Of a DNA stretch of 64,000 bases, positions 28,000 to 35,464 are shown one piece after another; within the stretch, counting starts at the first letter, position 1; every line of letters begins with the position of its first letter. The notes beneath the pieces are model-generated. The model made no database searches. It had not been told where the DNA came from and saw nothing but the letters and a program-made list of their open reading frames with translations. Source of the DNA: Reyranella massiliensis 521. Its GTDB lineage: Bacteria > Pseudomonadota > Alphaproteobacteria > Reyranellales > Reyranellaceae. The DNA lies in contig NZ_HE997181.1 of assembly GCF_000312425.1 (NCBI RefSeq), forward strand, positions 1,026,002 to 1,090,001. The letters run 5' to 3'. Made by a program: the position numbers and the translations under genes.

Positions 28000-28566
28000 C
28001 TAGCGTAGCGCCGGATCGATCTCTGCAAAGCGGCGCTGCTGGTCGCTGAAGATCACCATGAAGAGTTCGCGGAACAGTTGCTCGATTCGCGGATCGGCCG
28101 GGCCGGCAGCCGGTGTCCACGCCGTGGTGAAGGACATCGCCTGATCGTTTCGGCAGTAGATCGCGTAGACGTAGAACAGACCAGGCTGGCCTTGCCGAAA
28201 GCGAGGTGGTGTCCCCGCGCAGACCGGATCGGCATTGAGGTTGTTGGCCGGATAGAAAATCAGCACCAGTCGGTAGTCGGGGCTGGGTGGCGGCAGGGGA
28301 CGGTCGTAGGTGAAGGTGAGTGCCGGCCTCGGCTTGGCCGCCTGCATGGCAGGTAGCAGGTCCCTTGCCACCACCGCCGGATCCACACCGGGAAAAGCAT
28401 CGCCGGCCAGGATGACCGGGAACTTCTTGCCGTCGGTCGCCGCGAAGAACTCACGATAGTCGTACTGCGGAGCGTAGTAGTTGCCGCCGATCGAGCCAGC
28501 AAGCGCGATCGTCGGCAGGACGATCGCGGCAGACAACGTGGCGGCAATACGATGAACGATGCGCAT
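28000..28566 (-). CDS. Exported protein of unknown function
   Basis: A 188-residue protein I do not recognise. The N-terminus MRIVHRIAATLSAAIVLPTIALAGS is an ordinary Sec signal with a likely cut after ALA. The mature part has PAMQAAKPRPALTFTYDRP, the strand LVLIFYPANN, two cysteines that could pair (VCAGTPP and IYCRND) and a C-terminal amphipathic helix RIEQLFRELFMVIF. It lies 113 bases upstream of the large secreted protease on the same strand, with a promoter-like pair in between, so co-transcription is uncertain. It is divergent from the SDR gene; the 179-base gap holds an imperfectly placed inverted repeat TGCGGAAT/ATTCCGCA (28577-28610). Confidence 0.65.
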   Translation of the reverse strand: MRIVHRIAATLSAAIVLPTIALAGSIGGNYYAPQYDYREFFAATDGKKFPVILAGDAFPGVDPAVVARDLLPAMQAAKPRPALTFTYDRPLPPPSPDYRLVLIFYPANNLNADPVCAGTPPRFRQGQPGLFYVYAIYCRNDQAMSFTTAWTPAAGPADPRIEQLFRELFMVIFSDQQRRFAEIDPALR

Positions 28567-28745
28567 CGAGGCCTCCTGCGGAATGCCAAACTAGCCCCTG
28601 GGATTCCGCACGAGCAATTCACGCTTCCTTGACGACATTGCTGTTTCGCGAGCCGGCTTTGGCGTGCGATGGCCGGACAGTTCCGATGCGCCTGGCGCAC
28701 GATAATTTGCTAGCTTCGCCCTTTCATTGGATCGGAGGACTGTTC

Positions 28746-29516
28746 ATGGCATCGCCGCTTTTCGACCTCACCGGCAAGGTCGCCGTTGTCACCGGCTCGA
28801 GCAAGGGCATCGGCAAATCGATTGCCCTGCATCTCGCGCTGCAGGGCGCCAAGGTCGTGGTGTCGAGCCGCAAGGCGCCGGCGTGCGAGGAGGCGGCCGC
28901 CGAGATCAAGAAGGCGGGCGGCCATGCCACCGTCATCCCCTGCAACATCTCCGACAAGGATCAGTGCATCAACCTGATCGCCCAGACGAAAAAGCAGCTC
29001 GGGCCGGTCGACATCCTGGTCTGCAATGCGGCCTCGAATCCCTATTACGGGCCGACCGAGAAGATGCCGGACGATGCCTTCATGAAGATCATGCAGAACA
29101 ACATCCTGTCCAACATCTGGCTGATCACCAACTGCATTCCCGACATGCGGGCCAAGAAGGACGGCTCGATCATCATCGTCTCGTCGATCGGCGGCGTGCG
29201 CGGTACGCCGGTGATCGGTGCCTACGGCATCTCCAAGGCTGCCGACATGCAGCTCGCGCGTAACCTCGCCACGGAGCTCGGTCCCGACAATATCCGCATC
29301 AACACCATCGCCCCCGGCCTGGTGAAGACCGACTTCGCCAAGGCGCTGTGGGACAACCCCGAATATCTCGACAAGCGCCTGCAGAGCGCCCCGCTGCGCC
29401 GCATCGGCGAACCGGACGATATCGGCGGAATCGCCGTGATGCTGGCTGGAAAGGCGGGCGCCTTTATTACCGGCCAGACCATCATTGCCGATGCGGGCGT
29501 GACCATCGGAAGCTAG
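28746..29516 (+). CDS. SDR family NAD(P)-dependent oxidoreductase
   Basis: A classical short-chain dehydrogenase of 256 residues. The cofactor loop is VTGSSKGIGKS (about 15-25), followed by CNAAS (about 94-98, replacing the usual NNAG), the serine strand IIIVSSIGGVRG and the catalytic YGISKAADM with Tyr and Lys. The C-terminal ITGQTIIADAGVTIGS is the normal end. The start codon at 28746 has the GGATCGGAGGAC ribosome site; upstream ATG codons lack one. A TAGCTTC element sits 29 bases ahead of the start. A terminator-like hairpin separates it from the Bug gene, but the shared strand and a 69-base gap suggest a common catabolic theme with the ring-cleavage genes. Confidence 0.92.
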   Translation: MASPLFDLTGKVAVVTGSSKGIGKSIALHLALQGAKVVVSSRKAPACEEAAAEIKKAGGHATVIPCNISDKDQCINLIAQTKKQLGPVDILVCNAASNPYYGPTEKMPDDAFMKIMQNNILSNIWLITNCIPDMRAKKDGSIIIVSSIGGVRGTPVIGAYGISKAADMQLARNLATELGPDNIRINTIAPGLVKTDFAKALWDNPEYLDKRLQSAPLRRIGEPDDIGGIAVMLAGKAGAFITGQTIIADAGVTIGS

Positions 29517-29531
29517 CATATCCACCCAGAA

Positions 29532-29570
29532 CCTCCCCCTCCGCGCCCTTGCGGAAGAGGGGAGGCTTTT
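29532..29570 (+). terminator. Rho-independent terminator or attenuator
   Basis: CCTCCCC pairs with GGGGAGG and, inside, TCCGC pairs with GCGGA; the stem is followed by CTTTT. It sits between the SDR stop (29516) and the Bug start (29586), so it would cut or lower transcription into the Bug-LigA-LigB genes. Confidence 0.65.
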
Positions 29571-29585
29571 GGGAGGAAGCAACAA

Positions 29586-30554
29586 ATGAAACGCTGCGTT
29601 GGCGTTTTACTCGCCGCCCTCGGGATGCTCATGGCAGCTCCCGTCTGGGCCCAGCCCTATCCAACCAAGCCCGTGCGCATCGTGGCGCCTTTCCCACCCG
29701 GCGGTGTTGCCGACGTGCTGGCGCGCGCTCTGGCCCCCGAGCTGCAGGCGGCTCTCGGCCAGCAGGTGATCGTCGACAACAAGCCCGGAGCGGGCGGCAA
29801 TATCGGCGCGGAGATCGTGGCCAAGGCAGAGCCCGACGGCCATACGCTGCTGCTGGCCTCGGCCGGCATTCTGACCATAAACGAATTCCTCTACGCCAAG
29901 ATGCCTTTCGATCCGGCGACGGCCTTCGCGCCCATCACGGTCGTGGGCGACATGCCCAACATCGTGGTCGTCCATCCGCGGGCCGGCGTGGCGACGCTCA
30001 AGGAGCTGATCGACAAGGCCAAGGCGCAGCCGGGCAAGCTCGACTTCGGCTCTGCCGGCAACGGCACGACGACGCATCTCGCCATTGTGCTGCTGGAGCA
30101 GGCGGCCAAAATCAAACTGGCCCACGTGCCTTACAAAGGTGCGGCGCCCGCGGTGCAGGATCTGGTCGCCGGACAGATCGACGGGCTGGTCGACAACCCG
30201 CCGCTGGTGCTGCCTCACATCAAGAGCGACACCATCAAGGCGCTGGCCTGGGCGGCGCCGCAGCGCATGGCGATCCTGCCTGACGTGCCCACGGCGGCGG
30301 AAGCGGGTTTGCCAGGCTTCGAAGCCTCGTCCTGGTTCGCGTTGGTCGCGCCTGCCGGCACGCCCAAGGAAATCGTCGCCCGGTTGAATGCCGAGGCAGC
30401 GAAGATCCTGAAGGACCCCAAGATGGCGGAGCAGTTCGCGCAGCGCGGCATCCGTCTGGTCGGCAATTCTGCCGAAGAGTTCACGGCCTTCATTCCCAAG
30501 GAGCGGGCGCGGTGGGGAGAGATCGTGAAGGCCTCGGGCGTGAAACTGGAATAG
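29586..30554 (+). CDS. Bug-type tripartite tricarboxylate transporter substrate-binding protein
   Basis: A 322-residue periplasmic binding protein of the Bug/TctC family. A Sec signal (MKRCVGVLLAALGMLMAAP, cut near VWAQP) precedes the mature start YPTKPVRIVAPFPPGG. Other family marks are VIVDNKPGAGGNIGAEIVAK (about 60-79), HVPYKGAAPAVQDL and LPDVPTAAEAGLPGFE. It is followed 10 bases later by the LigA-type gene and then LigB, which suggests that the ligand is an aromatic or ring-derived acid. No TctA or TctB gene is nearby, so it must share a carrier encoded elsewhere or act otherwise. Ribosome site GGGAGGAAG. Confidence 0.92.
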   Translation: MKRCVGVLLAALGMLMAAPVWAQPYPTKPVRIVAPFPPGGVADVLARALAPELQAALGQQVIVDNKPGAGGNIGAEIVAKAEPDGHTLLLASAGILTINEFLYAKMPFDPATAFAPITVVGDMPNIVVVHPRAGVATLKELIDKAKAQPGKLDFGSAGNGTTTHLAIVLLEQAAKIKLAHVPYKGAAPAVQDLVAGQIDGLVDNPPLVLPHIKSDTIKALAWAAPQRMAILPDVPTAAEAGLPGFEASSWFALVAPAGTPKEIVARLNAEAAKILKDPKMAEQFAQRGIRLVGNSAEEFTAFIPKERARWGEIVKASGVKLE

Positions 30555-30564
30555 GTGCAGCTCC

Positions 30565-30918
30565 ATGAGCCTCTATCAGGTCCAGAAGCTGATCTATCAG
30601 CTCAACCGCGATCCGCGGACGCGCGAACGCTATGCTGTTGAGCGCGATGCGGTACTGGCCGAGTACGAGCTCACCGCCGAAGAGACGGGCGCGCTCACCA
30701 AGCCCGATATCGGCCTGCTCTATGTGCTGGGGGTCAACGGCCAGCTCCTCATGCACTTTGCCGCCCTCCACAAGATCGAGTGGACCGATTATCTCGACCG
30801 GATGCGCCATGGGCTTCGGGAGCACGGCCAGGTGCGTGAAGGCGTCTATGCGGCGACTGGCTACGAAGGTGTCGAGGCGCACGACGCTCGGCTGAAGCGC
30901 GACAGAGAGAACAGGTAA
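30565..30918 (+). CDS. LigA-type small subunit of a class III extradiol dioxygenase
   Basis: A 117-residue helical protein of the LigA superfamily, the alpha subunit of protocatechuate 4,5-dioxygenase-type enzymes. Family features are YQVQKLIYQLNRDPRTRERY at the start, then YELTAEETGALTKPDIGLLYVLG in the middle, and a tyrosine-rich end (YAATGYEG) that in known structures covers the active site of the LigB partner. The gene lies 10 bases after the Bug gene and 14 bases before the LigB gene, the standard arrangement. It has no catalytic residues of its own. The substrate class (catecholic acid) follows from the partner, not from this subunit. Confidence 0.88.
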   Translation: MSLYQVQKLIYQLNRDPRTRERYAVERDAVLAEYELTAEETGALTKPDIGLLYVLGVNGQLLMHFAALHKIEWTDYLDRMRHGLREHGQVREGVYAATGYEGVEAHDARLKRDRENR

Positions 30919-30932
30919 ACGGGAGAAGGCCG

Positions 30933-31757
30933 ATGCCTTTGGTCTATTGCGGCGCATGCAGCCATGCCCCCGGCATCACCGCCCGCGCTGAACGGGCCGA
31001 TACCCAGACGCGGCAGGCGCTCGAAAGCGCATTCCGGCGCATGGGCGACGATATTCGTGCGACGCGGCCGGATGCACTGGTGGTCATCGCCGCCGAGCAT
31101 TTCGCCAATTTCTTCATGAACAACATGCCGGCCTTCGCGATGGGGATGGCAGACTCCTACGAAGGACCGATCGAGGACGAGGCGTTCCTGCGCATCAAGC
31201 GGACCACCGTCCCCGGCAACAAGGCCCTGTCGCGCCGGCTGATCGAAAAGGTGATGCAGACGGTCGACGTCGCCTATGCCGAGGAATGGAAGTTCGATCA
31301 CGGCATCTCCGTGCCGCTGCATTTCCTGACGCCCGACTACGACCTTCCGATCATTCCCGCCAACATCAATTGCCAGGGCCCGCCGCTTGCGCCATTGGCC
31401 CGCGCCTGGGCTTTCGGGGAGGCGCTGCGCCAGGCGGCCGACTCCGTGCCGGAGCGGATCGCCCTGGTCGGCACCGGCGGCATCTCGCATTGGCCGGCAA
31501 CGCCCGACTCGGGGAAGATCAACGAGGCGTGGGATCGGGAATTTCTCGCCCGCTGGGCCGCCAACGACCGCGAGGCGATGCTCTCCTATAGCGACGCCGA
31601 AACCTACCGCGAAGCAGGGCAGGGCGGCTTCGAGATCCGGACCTTCATCGCCGCGGCCGCCGCCGCCAAGGGCGCAAAGGGAAAGATCGAGTTCTGCGAG
31701 CCGGTGCCGATCTTTGCCGTGAGCTGCACCATCGCCAGGATGACGATCACGGCGTGA
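30933..31757 (+). CDS. LigB-type catalytic subunit of a class III extradiol dioxygenase
   Basis: A 274-residue non-haem Fe(II) dioxygenase that opens a catecholic ring next to the hydroxyls. Iron ligands by comparison with LigB are His11 in GACSHAPG, His56 in IAAEHFANFF and Glu234 in GGFEIRTF; the acid-base His186 is in GISHWPAT. The metal-side order and length match the family. Together with the LigA-type subunit just upstream it should form an alpha2-beta2 enzyme. Candidates are protocatechuate, gallate, or a substituted dihydroxy aromatic acid; the sequence does not decide. No LigC dehydrogenase, LigI or LigJ hydrolase lies next to it, so the lower pathway must be elsewhere. Confidence 0.92.
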   Translation: MPLVYCGACSHAPGITARAERADTQTRQALESAFRRMGDDIRATRPDALVVIAAEHFANFFMNNMPAFAMGMADSYEGPIEDEAFLRIKRTTVPGNKALSRRLIEKVMQTVDVAYAEEWKFDHGISVPLHFLTPDYDLPIIPANINCQGPPLAPLARAWAFGEALRQAADSVPERIALVGTGGISHWPATPDSGKINEAWDREFLARWAANDREAMLSYSDAETYREAGQGGFEIRTFIAAAAAAKGAKGKIEFCEPVPIFAVSCTIARMTITA

Positions 31758-31775
31758 GGTCCGCCGAGCTGGCTC

Positions 31776-32516
31776 TCACCCCTTTTTCTTGAAGGTGACG
31801 ACCAGCACGTCGCGATAGGCGGGAAGGGCAGGGTTCTCCGGCTCGACCGGCGTCACGCCATGGTAGCAGCGGGCATCGTCGACCAAGGCGGCGTCGAGCG
31901 GGTCCGTCAGCGTGAAGCTGCCCAGCGCGCGCTTGTCGAGATCGTGCACGGTCGTCGTGCCGCTCGCGATGTTGCGGCGGGCGATCAGCAGCACCAGCAC
32001 ATAGTCGACGCCGTCGCGATGCATGCCCTCGGGCGTCGGCTTGCCCTGTTCGCCCTGCTTGGCCTCGATCCGGAACTGGTGCGCTTCGACATGCCATTCG
32101 GCGGTTTCCGGCGCGAGCCGACCAAAGAGCGCCCGGCAATATTCGAGGATGGTGCGCATGGAGGCACCTGCGCCGATCTCCTCGGTGATCGGCTTGAACC
32201 AGCGCTCGATGCCGCCGTTCAGGGTATTGTAGTTGACGCCCTGATAATGTGGCTGATGGGACCCGCGGGTGATCGGGCCCTGACGACCAGCACGCCAGAC
32301 GCCAAAGCGGCGTTTCCGATAGCGGCCGCCGTCGCCCATGTAGGTATCGACTTCGAGATCGTTCCAGCTCTCGGCAAAGGCCGGCCAGTCGGCCAGGGTG
32401 CCGAAGCGCGCCAGGGCATTGCGCATGTCCGAGGCTTCGACGAAGGCATAACCTGCCCGCCCAACGGCGGTGCGGATGCTCGTGGCGTTCTGTAGGCCGG
32501 TGCCGATTTCGCTCAT
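31776..32516 (-). CDS. 2OG-Fe dioxygenase, BsmA/isoleucine dioxygenase type
   Basis: A 246-residue Fe(II)/2-oxoglutarate dioxygenase of the family that includes L-isoleucine 4-hydroxylase and BsmA. The metal His and Asp are in PEGMHRDGVDYVLVL and the distal His in ARCYHGVTPV, followed by the arginine in AYRDVLVVTF. The N-terminal RKRRFGVWR segment and HQPHYQGVNYNTLNGG are also family marks. Likely substrates are free aliphatic amino acids. The ATG at 32516 is preferred; one at 32552 adds 12 residues with no match. It is convergent with LigB, 18 bases away, and divergent from the alpha/beta hydrolase, so it is a single gene. Confidence 0.85.
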   Translation of the reverse strand: MSEIGTGLQNATSIRTAVGRAGYAFVEASDMRNALARFGTLADWPAFAESWNDLEVDTYMGDGGRYRKRRFGVWRAGRQGPITRGSHQPHYQGVNYNTLNGGIERWFKPITEEIGAGASMRTILEYCRALFGRLAPETAEWHVEAHQFRIEAKQGEQGKPTPEGMHRDGVDYVLVLLIARRNIASGTTTVHDLDKRALGSFTLTDPLDAALVDDARCYHGVTPVEPENPALPAYRDVLVVTFKKKG

Positions 32517-32587
32517 GTTGGGAAGCCTATCATTCCGTCGCGGGACTGCCATATGATCTAAACTCTGGGCCGACCCGGAGAAAAACG

Positions 32588-33472
32588 ATGCCTTACGCGA
32601 CGACCGACGACGGGGTGAAACTCTATTTCGAAGAGGTCGGAGCCGGCACGCCCATTGTGTTCGTGCACGAGTTCGCTGCCGATCACCGGTCCTGGGAGGC
32701 GCAGATGCGCCATTTTGGCCAGCGCCACCGCTGCATCACCTACAGTGCTCGTGGGTATCCGCCGTCGGACGTGCCGGAGCAGGCCGCGAGCTACAGTCAG
32801 AATCGCGCCACCGACGACATCCTGGTGGTTCTCGACCATCTCAAGATCGACACGGCGCACGTCGTTGGCCTTTCCATGGGAGGCTTCGCAACGCTGCACT
32901 TCGGCTTCCGCCATCCCACGCGTGCGCTTTCCCTTGTCGTGGCTGGGGTGGGTTACGGCGCCGAGAAGGAGCAGCAGTCCCGCTTCAAGGCCGAGGTCGC
33001 GGTGGTGGCGAAGTCGCTGCTGGAAGAGGGGATGGCGGCCTTTGCCGAGAAATACGCCTACGGGCCGACCCGTGTGCAGTTCGAGAACAAGGACCCGCGC
33101 GGTTTTGCAGAGTTCAAACAGGCGCTGGCGGCGCATTCGGCGCTGGGTTCAGCGAACACGCAGATCGGGTGCCAAGGGGAAAGGCCCTCGCTCTACGATC
33201 TGGTCGCCGAGATGCGGGCGATGACGGTGCCGACCCTGGTACTGACCGGTGACGAGGATTGGCCCTGCCTCGCCCCTGCACTCCTGATGAAGCGCGAGAT
33301 CCCGTCGGCGGCACTCTCCGTGATGCCGAACTGCGGCCACACGATCAACCTCGAGGATCCCGATCAGTTCAACCGGATCGTCGGCGACTTCATCGTGCAA
33401 GTCGACGCCGGCCGCTGGCCCAGGCGCGACCCGCGTGCGGTGAGCGCCTCGATCACGGGAATGAAGAGCTAG
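32588..33472 (+). CDS. Alpha/beta hydrolase
   Basis: A 294-residue alpha/beta-fold hydrolase. The nucleophile elbow is GLSMGGFATLHFG (Ser at about 98), the oxyanion region is VFVHEFAADHRSW (HE in place of HG), the acid is probably Asp in LTGDEDWPCL and the base His in MPNCGHTINLEDP. It resembles esterases and C-C hydrolases used on ring-cleavage products, but several enzyme types share the fold. A TAAACTC element lies 23 bases upstream and GGAG precedes the ATG by 7 bases. Its end overlaps the stop of the SDR on the minus strand by 4 bases. Substrate unknown; a link to the nearby LigAB genes is possible. Confidence 0.9.
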   Translation: MPYATTDDGVKLYFEEVGAGTPIVFVHEFAADHRSWEAQMRHFGQRHRCITYSARGYPPSDVPEQAASYSQNRATDDILVVLDHLKIDTAHVVGLSMGGFATLHFGFRHPTRALSLVVAGVGYGAEKEQQSRFKAEVAVVAKSLLEEGMAAFAEKYAYGPTRVQFENKDPRGFAEFKQALAAHSALGSANTQIGCQGERPSLYDLVAEMRAMTVPTLVLTGDEDWPCLAPALLMKREIPSAALSVMPNCGHTINLEDPDQFNRIVGDFIVQVDAGRWPRRDPRAVSASITGMKS

Positions 33473-34227
33473 GCCGTCAGGCCGCCGTCGCAGACGAACT
33501 CGGAACCCGTCGAGAAGGTCGATTCGTCCGACAGCAGGAACAGGATCATGCTGGCGACCTCGTCGGCGCGGCCGAGGCGGCCGAGCGGATGCATGTCCTC
33601 CAGGGACTGGCGACCGCTCCTGTTGCCGTCGCTCTGCTCCAGTCGCGGCGCGATCATCGGCGTGTCGATGTAGCCCGGATGCACCGAGTTGCAGCGGATG
33701 TTGTATTTCATCTGTGCGCAGTGCAGCGCCACGTTCTTGGTGAGGGTGCGGACCGCGCCCTTGCTGGCGCAGTAGGCCATGGCATAGGCGGCGCCGCGCA
33801 GGCCGAGCACGGAGGAGATGTTCACGATCGAGCCGCCGCCCGCGTCCTTCATGGCGGGGATGGCGGTCTTGCAGCCGAGGAAGGTACCGAGGGAGTTGAC
33901 GTCGTTGACGCGGCGATACTCTTCCAGGGTGCAGTCCTCGATCGAATTGCGGACGCCGATCCCGGCTGCGTTCAGGAGCCCATGCAGGGCGCCGAACGTC
34001 TCGACCGTCGCGGCGACGGCGGCCTGCCAACTCGCCTCCTGCGTTACATCCAGAGGCACGAAATGCGCGGCGGCGCCCAGCTCGTCCGCCAGTGCCCGGC
34101 CCCTGGTCTCGTCGCGGTCCGCCAGGACGGCCTTGCCACCCTCGCGGACGACCTGGCGCGCGGTCTCCGCGCCGATACCCGACGCGCCGCCGCTCAGCAG
34201 CACGACCTTGTTCTCAAGACGGGGCAA
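33469..34227 (-). CDS. SDR family oxidoreductase, tandem copy 1
   Basis: A 252-residue classical short-chain dehydrogenase. Motifs: LSGGASGIGAE (cofactor loop, about 11-21), LNAAGIG (about 85-91), SIVNISSVLGLRG with the catalytic Ser, AYCASKGAVRTLTK with Tyr and Lys, and the end GSEFVCDGGLTA. Acidic residues after the second strand (LADRDETRG) suggest a preference for NAD+. It follows the second SDR on the same strand and overlaps it by 14 bases, so the two are translationally coupled. They are clearly paralogous (NSVHPG, ALYC/ALHC blocks) and probably came from a duplication. Substrate unknown. Confidence 0.93.
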   Translation of the reverse strand: MPRLENKVVLLSGGASGIGAETARQVVREGGKAVLADRDETRGRALADELGAAAHFVPLDVTQEASWQAAVAATVETFGALHGLLNAAGIGVRNSIEDCTLEEYRRVNDVNSLGTFLGCKTAIPAMKDAGGGSIVNISSVLGLRGAAYAMAYCASKGAVRTLTKNVALHCAQMKYNIRCNSVHPGYIDTPMIAPRLEQSDGNRSGRQSLEDMHPLGRLGRADEVASMILFLLSDESTFSTGSEFVCDGGLTA

Positions 34228-35008
34228 AGAGGGACCTCCTGAGCAGGCCGGCGGTCAAGCCGCCATCGGCGGTGAACTCCGCGCCCGTGACGAAACGCGA
34301 GCGGTCCGAGGCCAGCCACAGGACCAGTTCGCCGAGATCCTCGGGTTCGGCCATGCGGCCGATCGGATGACGAGAGCCGATGAAGGCCTTGCCCTGCTCG
34401 TGGCCCACGGCCTGCCAGAGCGGATTGAAGATTGCCGTGTCGACACCGCCCGGATGCACCGAGTTGCAGCGGATGCCGTTCCTCTGCTCGGCGCAGTAGA
34501 GCGCGACGCTCTTGCTGAGCAGTCGCACGGCGCCCTTGCTGGCGGTGTAAGCGGTCGGCCCGGCGCCACCGACGAGGCCTGCGACCGACGATATGTTGAC
34601 GATGGAGCCGCCGGACTGAGGCTTTTCCGCGCCGGTCTGCTTCATGCCCTTGATGGCATACTTGCAGCCGAGAAAGACGCCTTCCGAATTGACGGCCTGA
34701 ACGTGCTGCCAGTTCTCGACGGTCGTAGTCTCGGGTGTGCCCGAACCGCCGGAGATGCCGGCATTGTTCACGACGATGTCGAGCCGGCCATCATGCCTGA
34801 GCACGTCTGCCAGCAGAGCCTGCCAGGAGGCTTCCGATGCGACATCGTGGGTCACGAAGCGGCCGACCTCGTTGGGCTGGGAGCCTTTTTGAAGATCGGC
34901 CACGATCACTGTCGCGCCTTCGCCGGCGAGGAGGGCGGCCGACGCCGCGCCGATTCCCGAGGCACCGCCGGTCACGATGGCGACCTGACCTGAAAGTTCG
35001 TTGCTCAT
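34214..35008 (-). CDS. SDR family oxidoreductase, tandem copy 2
   Basis: A 264-residue classical short-chain dehydrogenase, first gene of a two-gene unit. Motifs: VTGGASGIGAA (about 12-22), NNAGISGG (about 89-96), SIVNISSVAGLVGG with the catalytic Ser, AYTASKGAVRLLSK with Tyr and Lys, and GAEFTADGGLTAG. VIVADLQKG after the second strand suggests NAD+. Its last 14 bases overlap the start of copy 1. The start is close to a TATGGT element 9 bases upstream and has no ribosome site, so a nearly leaderless message is likely. It faces the lipoprotein gene divergently over 61 bases. Confidence 0.93.
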   Translation of the reverse strand: MSNELSGQVAIVTGGASGIGAASAALLAGEGATVIVADLQKGSQPNEVGRFVTHDVASEASWQALLADVLRHDGRLDIVVNNAGISGGSGTPETTTVENWQHVQAVNSEGVFLGCKYAIKGMKQTGAEKPQSGGSIVNISSVAGLVGGAGPTAYTASKGAVRLLSKSVALYCAEQRNGIRCNSVHPGGVDTAIFNPLWQAVGHEQGKAFIGSRHPIGRMAEPEDLGELVLWLASDRSRFVTGAEFTADGGLTAGLLRRSLFAPS

Positions 35009-35069
35009 CTATGCGGAACCATAGCGGACCAAAGGCAAGTGCAGTAGCGTATCGGCAAGGGAGGATCGC

Positions 35070-35390
35070 ATGGCGAAGCTCGTTGGCAGTGTAGGTTTGA
35101 TGACGGTGTCGCTGTTGGTCGTCGGTTGCACGCAGACCACAGGGGGGCCGCCGCCCGGCATGACAGCCGCGCAGGGGCAGGCCTACTGCACGAAGCTCAC
35201 CACGACCTATGCCGAGTATGTCGCCGGCGTCGCCACGGCGGAGGGTGGTGTCGGCGTCGGCGGCGGTCAGCCCGATATCGATGCCCGGGTGGCGATTGCC
35301 CAGTGCCAGGACGGCAACACCGCGGCCGGTATTCCCGTGCTGCAGCGCGAGTTGCGCAACAACAAGGTCGCCGTACCGCCGCCGGGCTGA
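35070..35390 (+). CDS. Small lipoprotein of unknown function
   Basis: A 106-residue predicted lipoprotein. The signal ends in the lipobox LLVVGC, so Cys20 would be lipidated and the rest would sit in the periplasm on a membrane. The mature part is glycine-rich (TTGGPPPG, GGVGVGGGQPD) and holds two more cysteines in AYCTKL and AQCQDG, which could form a disulfide. The C-terminus PVLQRELRNNKVAVPPPG is basic then proline-rich. The ATG has an AGGGAGG site 7 bases before it. I know no family for it; similar short exported proteins are common in related bacteria. A strong terminator follows. Confidence 0.75.
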   Translation: MAKLVGSVGLMTVSLLVVGCTQTTGGPPPGMTAAQGQAYCTKLTTTYAEYVAGVATAEGGVGVGGGQPDIDARVAIAQCQDGNTAAGIPVLQRELRNNKVAVPPPG

Positions 35391-35410
35391 TCGGCAATAG
35401 CGCGCAAAGG

Positions 35411-35446
35411 AAAGCCCGGACGGTCTCCCGCCCGGGCTTTTTGTTT
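35411..35446. terminator. Terminator between convergent lipoprotein and livK-like genes
   Basis: AAAGCCCGG (35411-35419) pairs perfectly with CCGGGCTTT (35432-35440) around a 12-base loop and runs into TTGTTTC. On the minus strand the same stem ends in TTTCC, so it can serve both the lipoprotein gene and the binding-protein gene that ends at 35465. Confidence 0.8.
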
Positions 35447-35464
35447 CTCTTGCAGCCTCGAGGC

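Noticed and set aside
33469-35008. Tandem SDR pair as a sign of a recent mobile insertion
   Set aside because: No direct repeats, integrase, transposase or tRNA flank the pair; ordinary duplication explains it.
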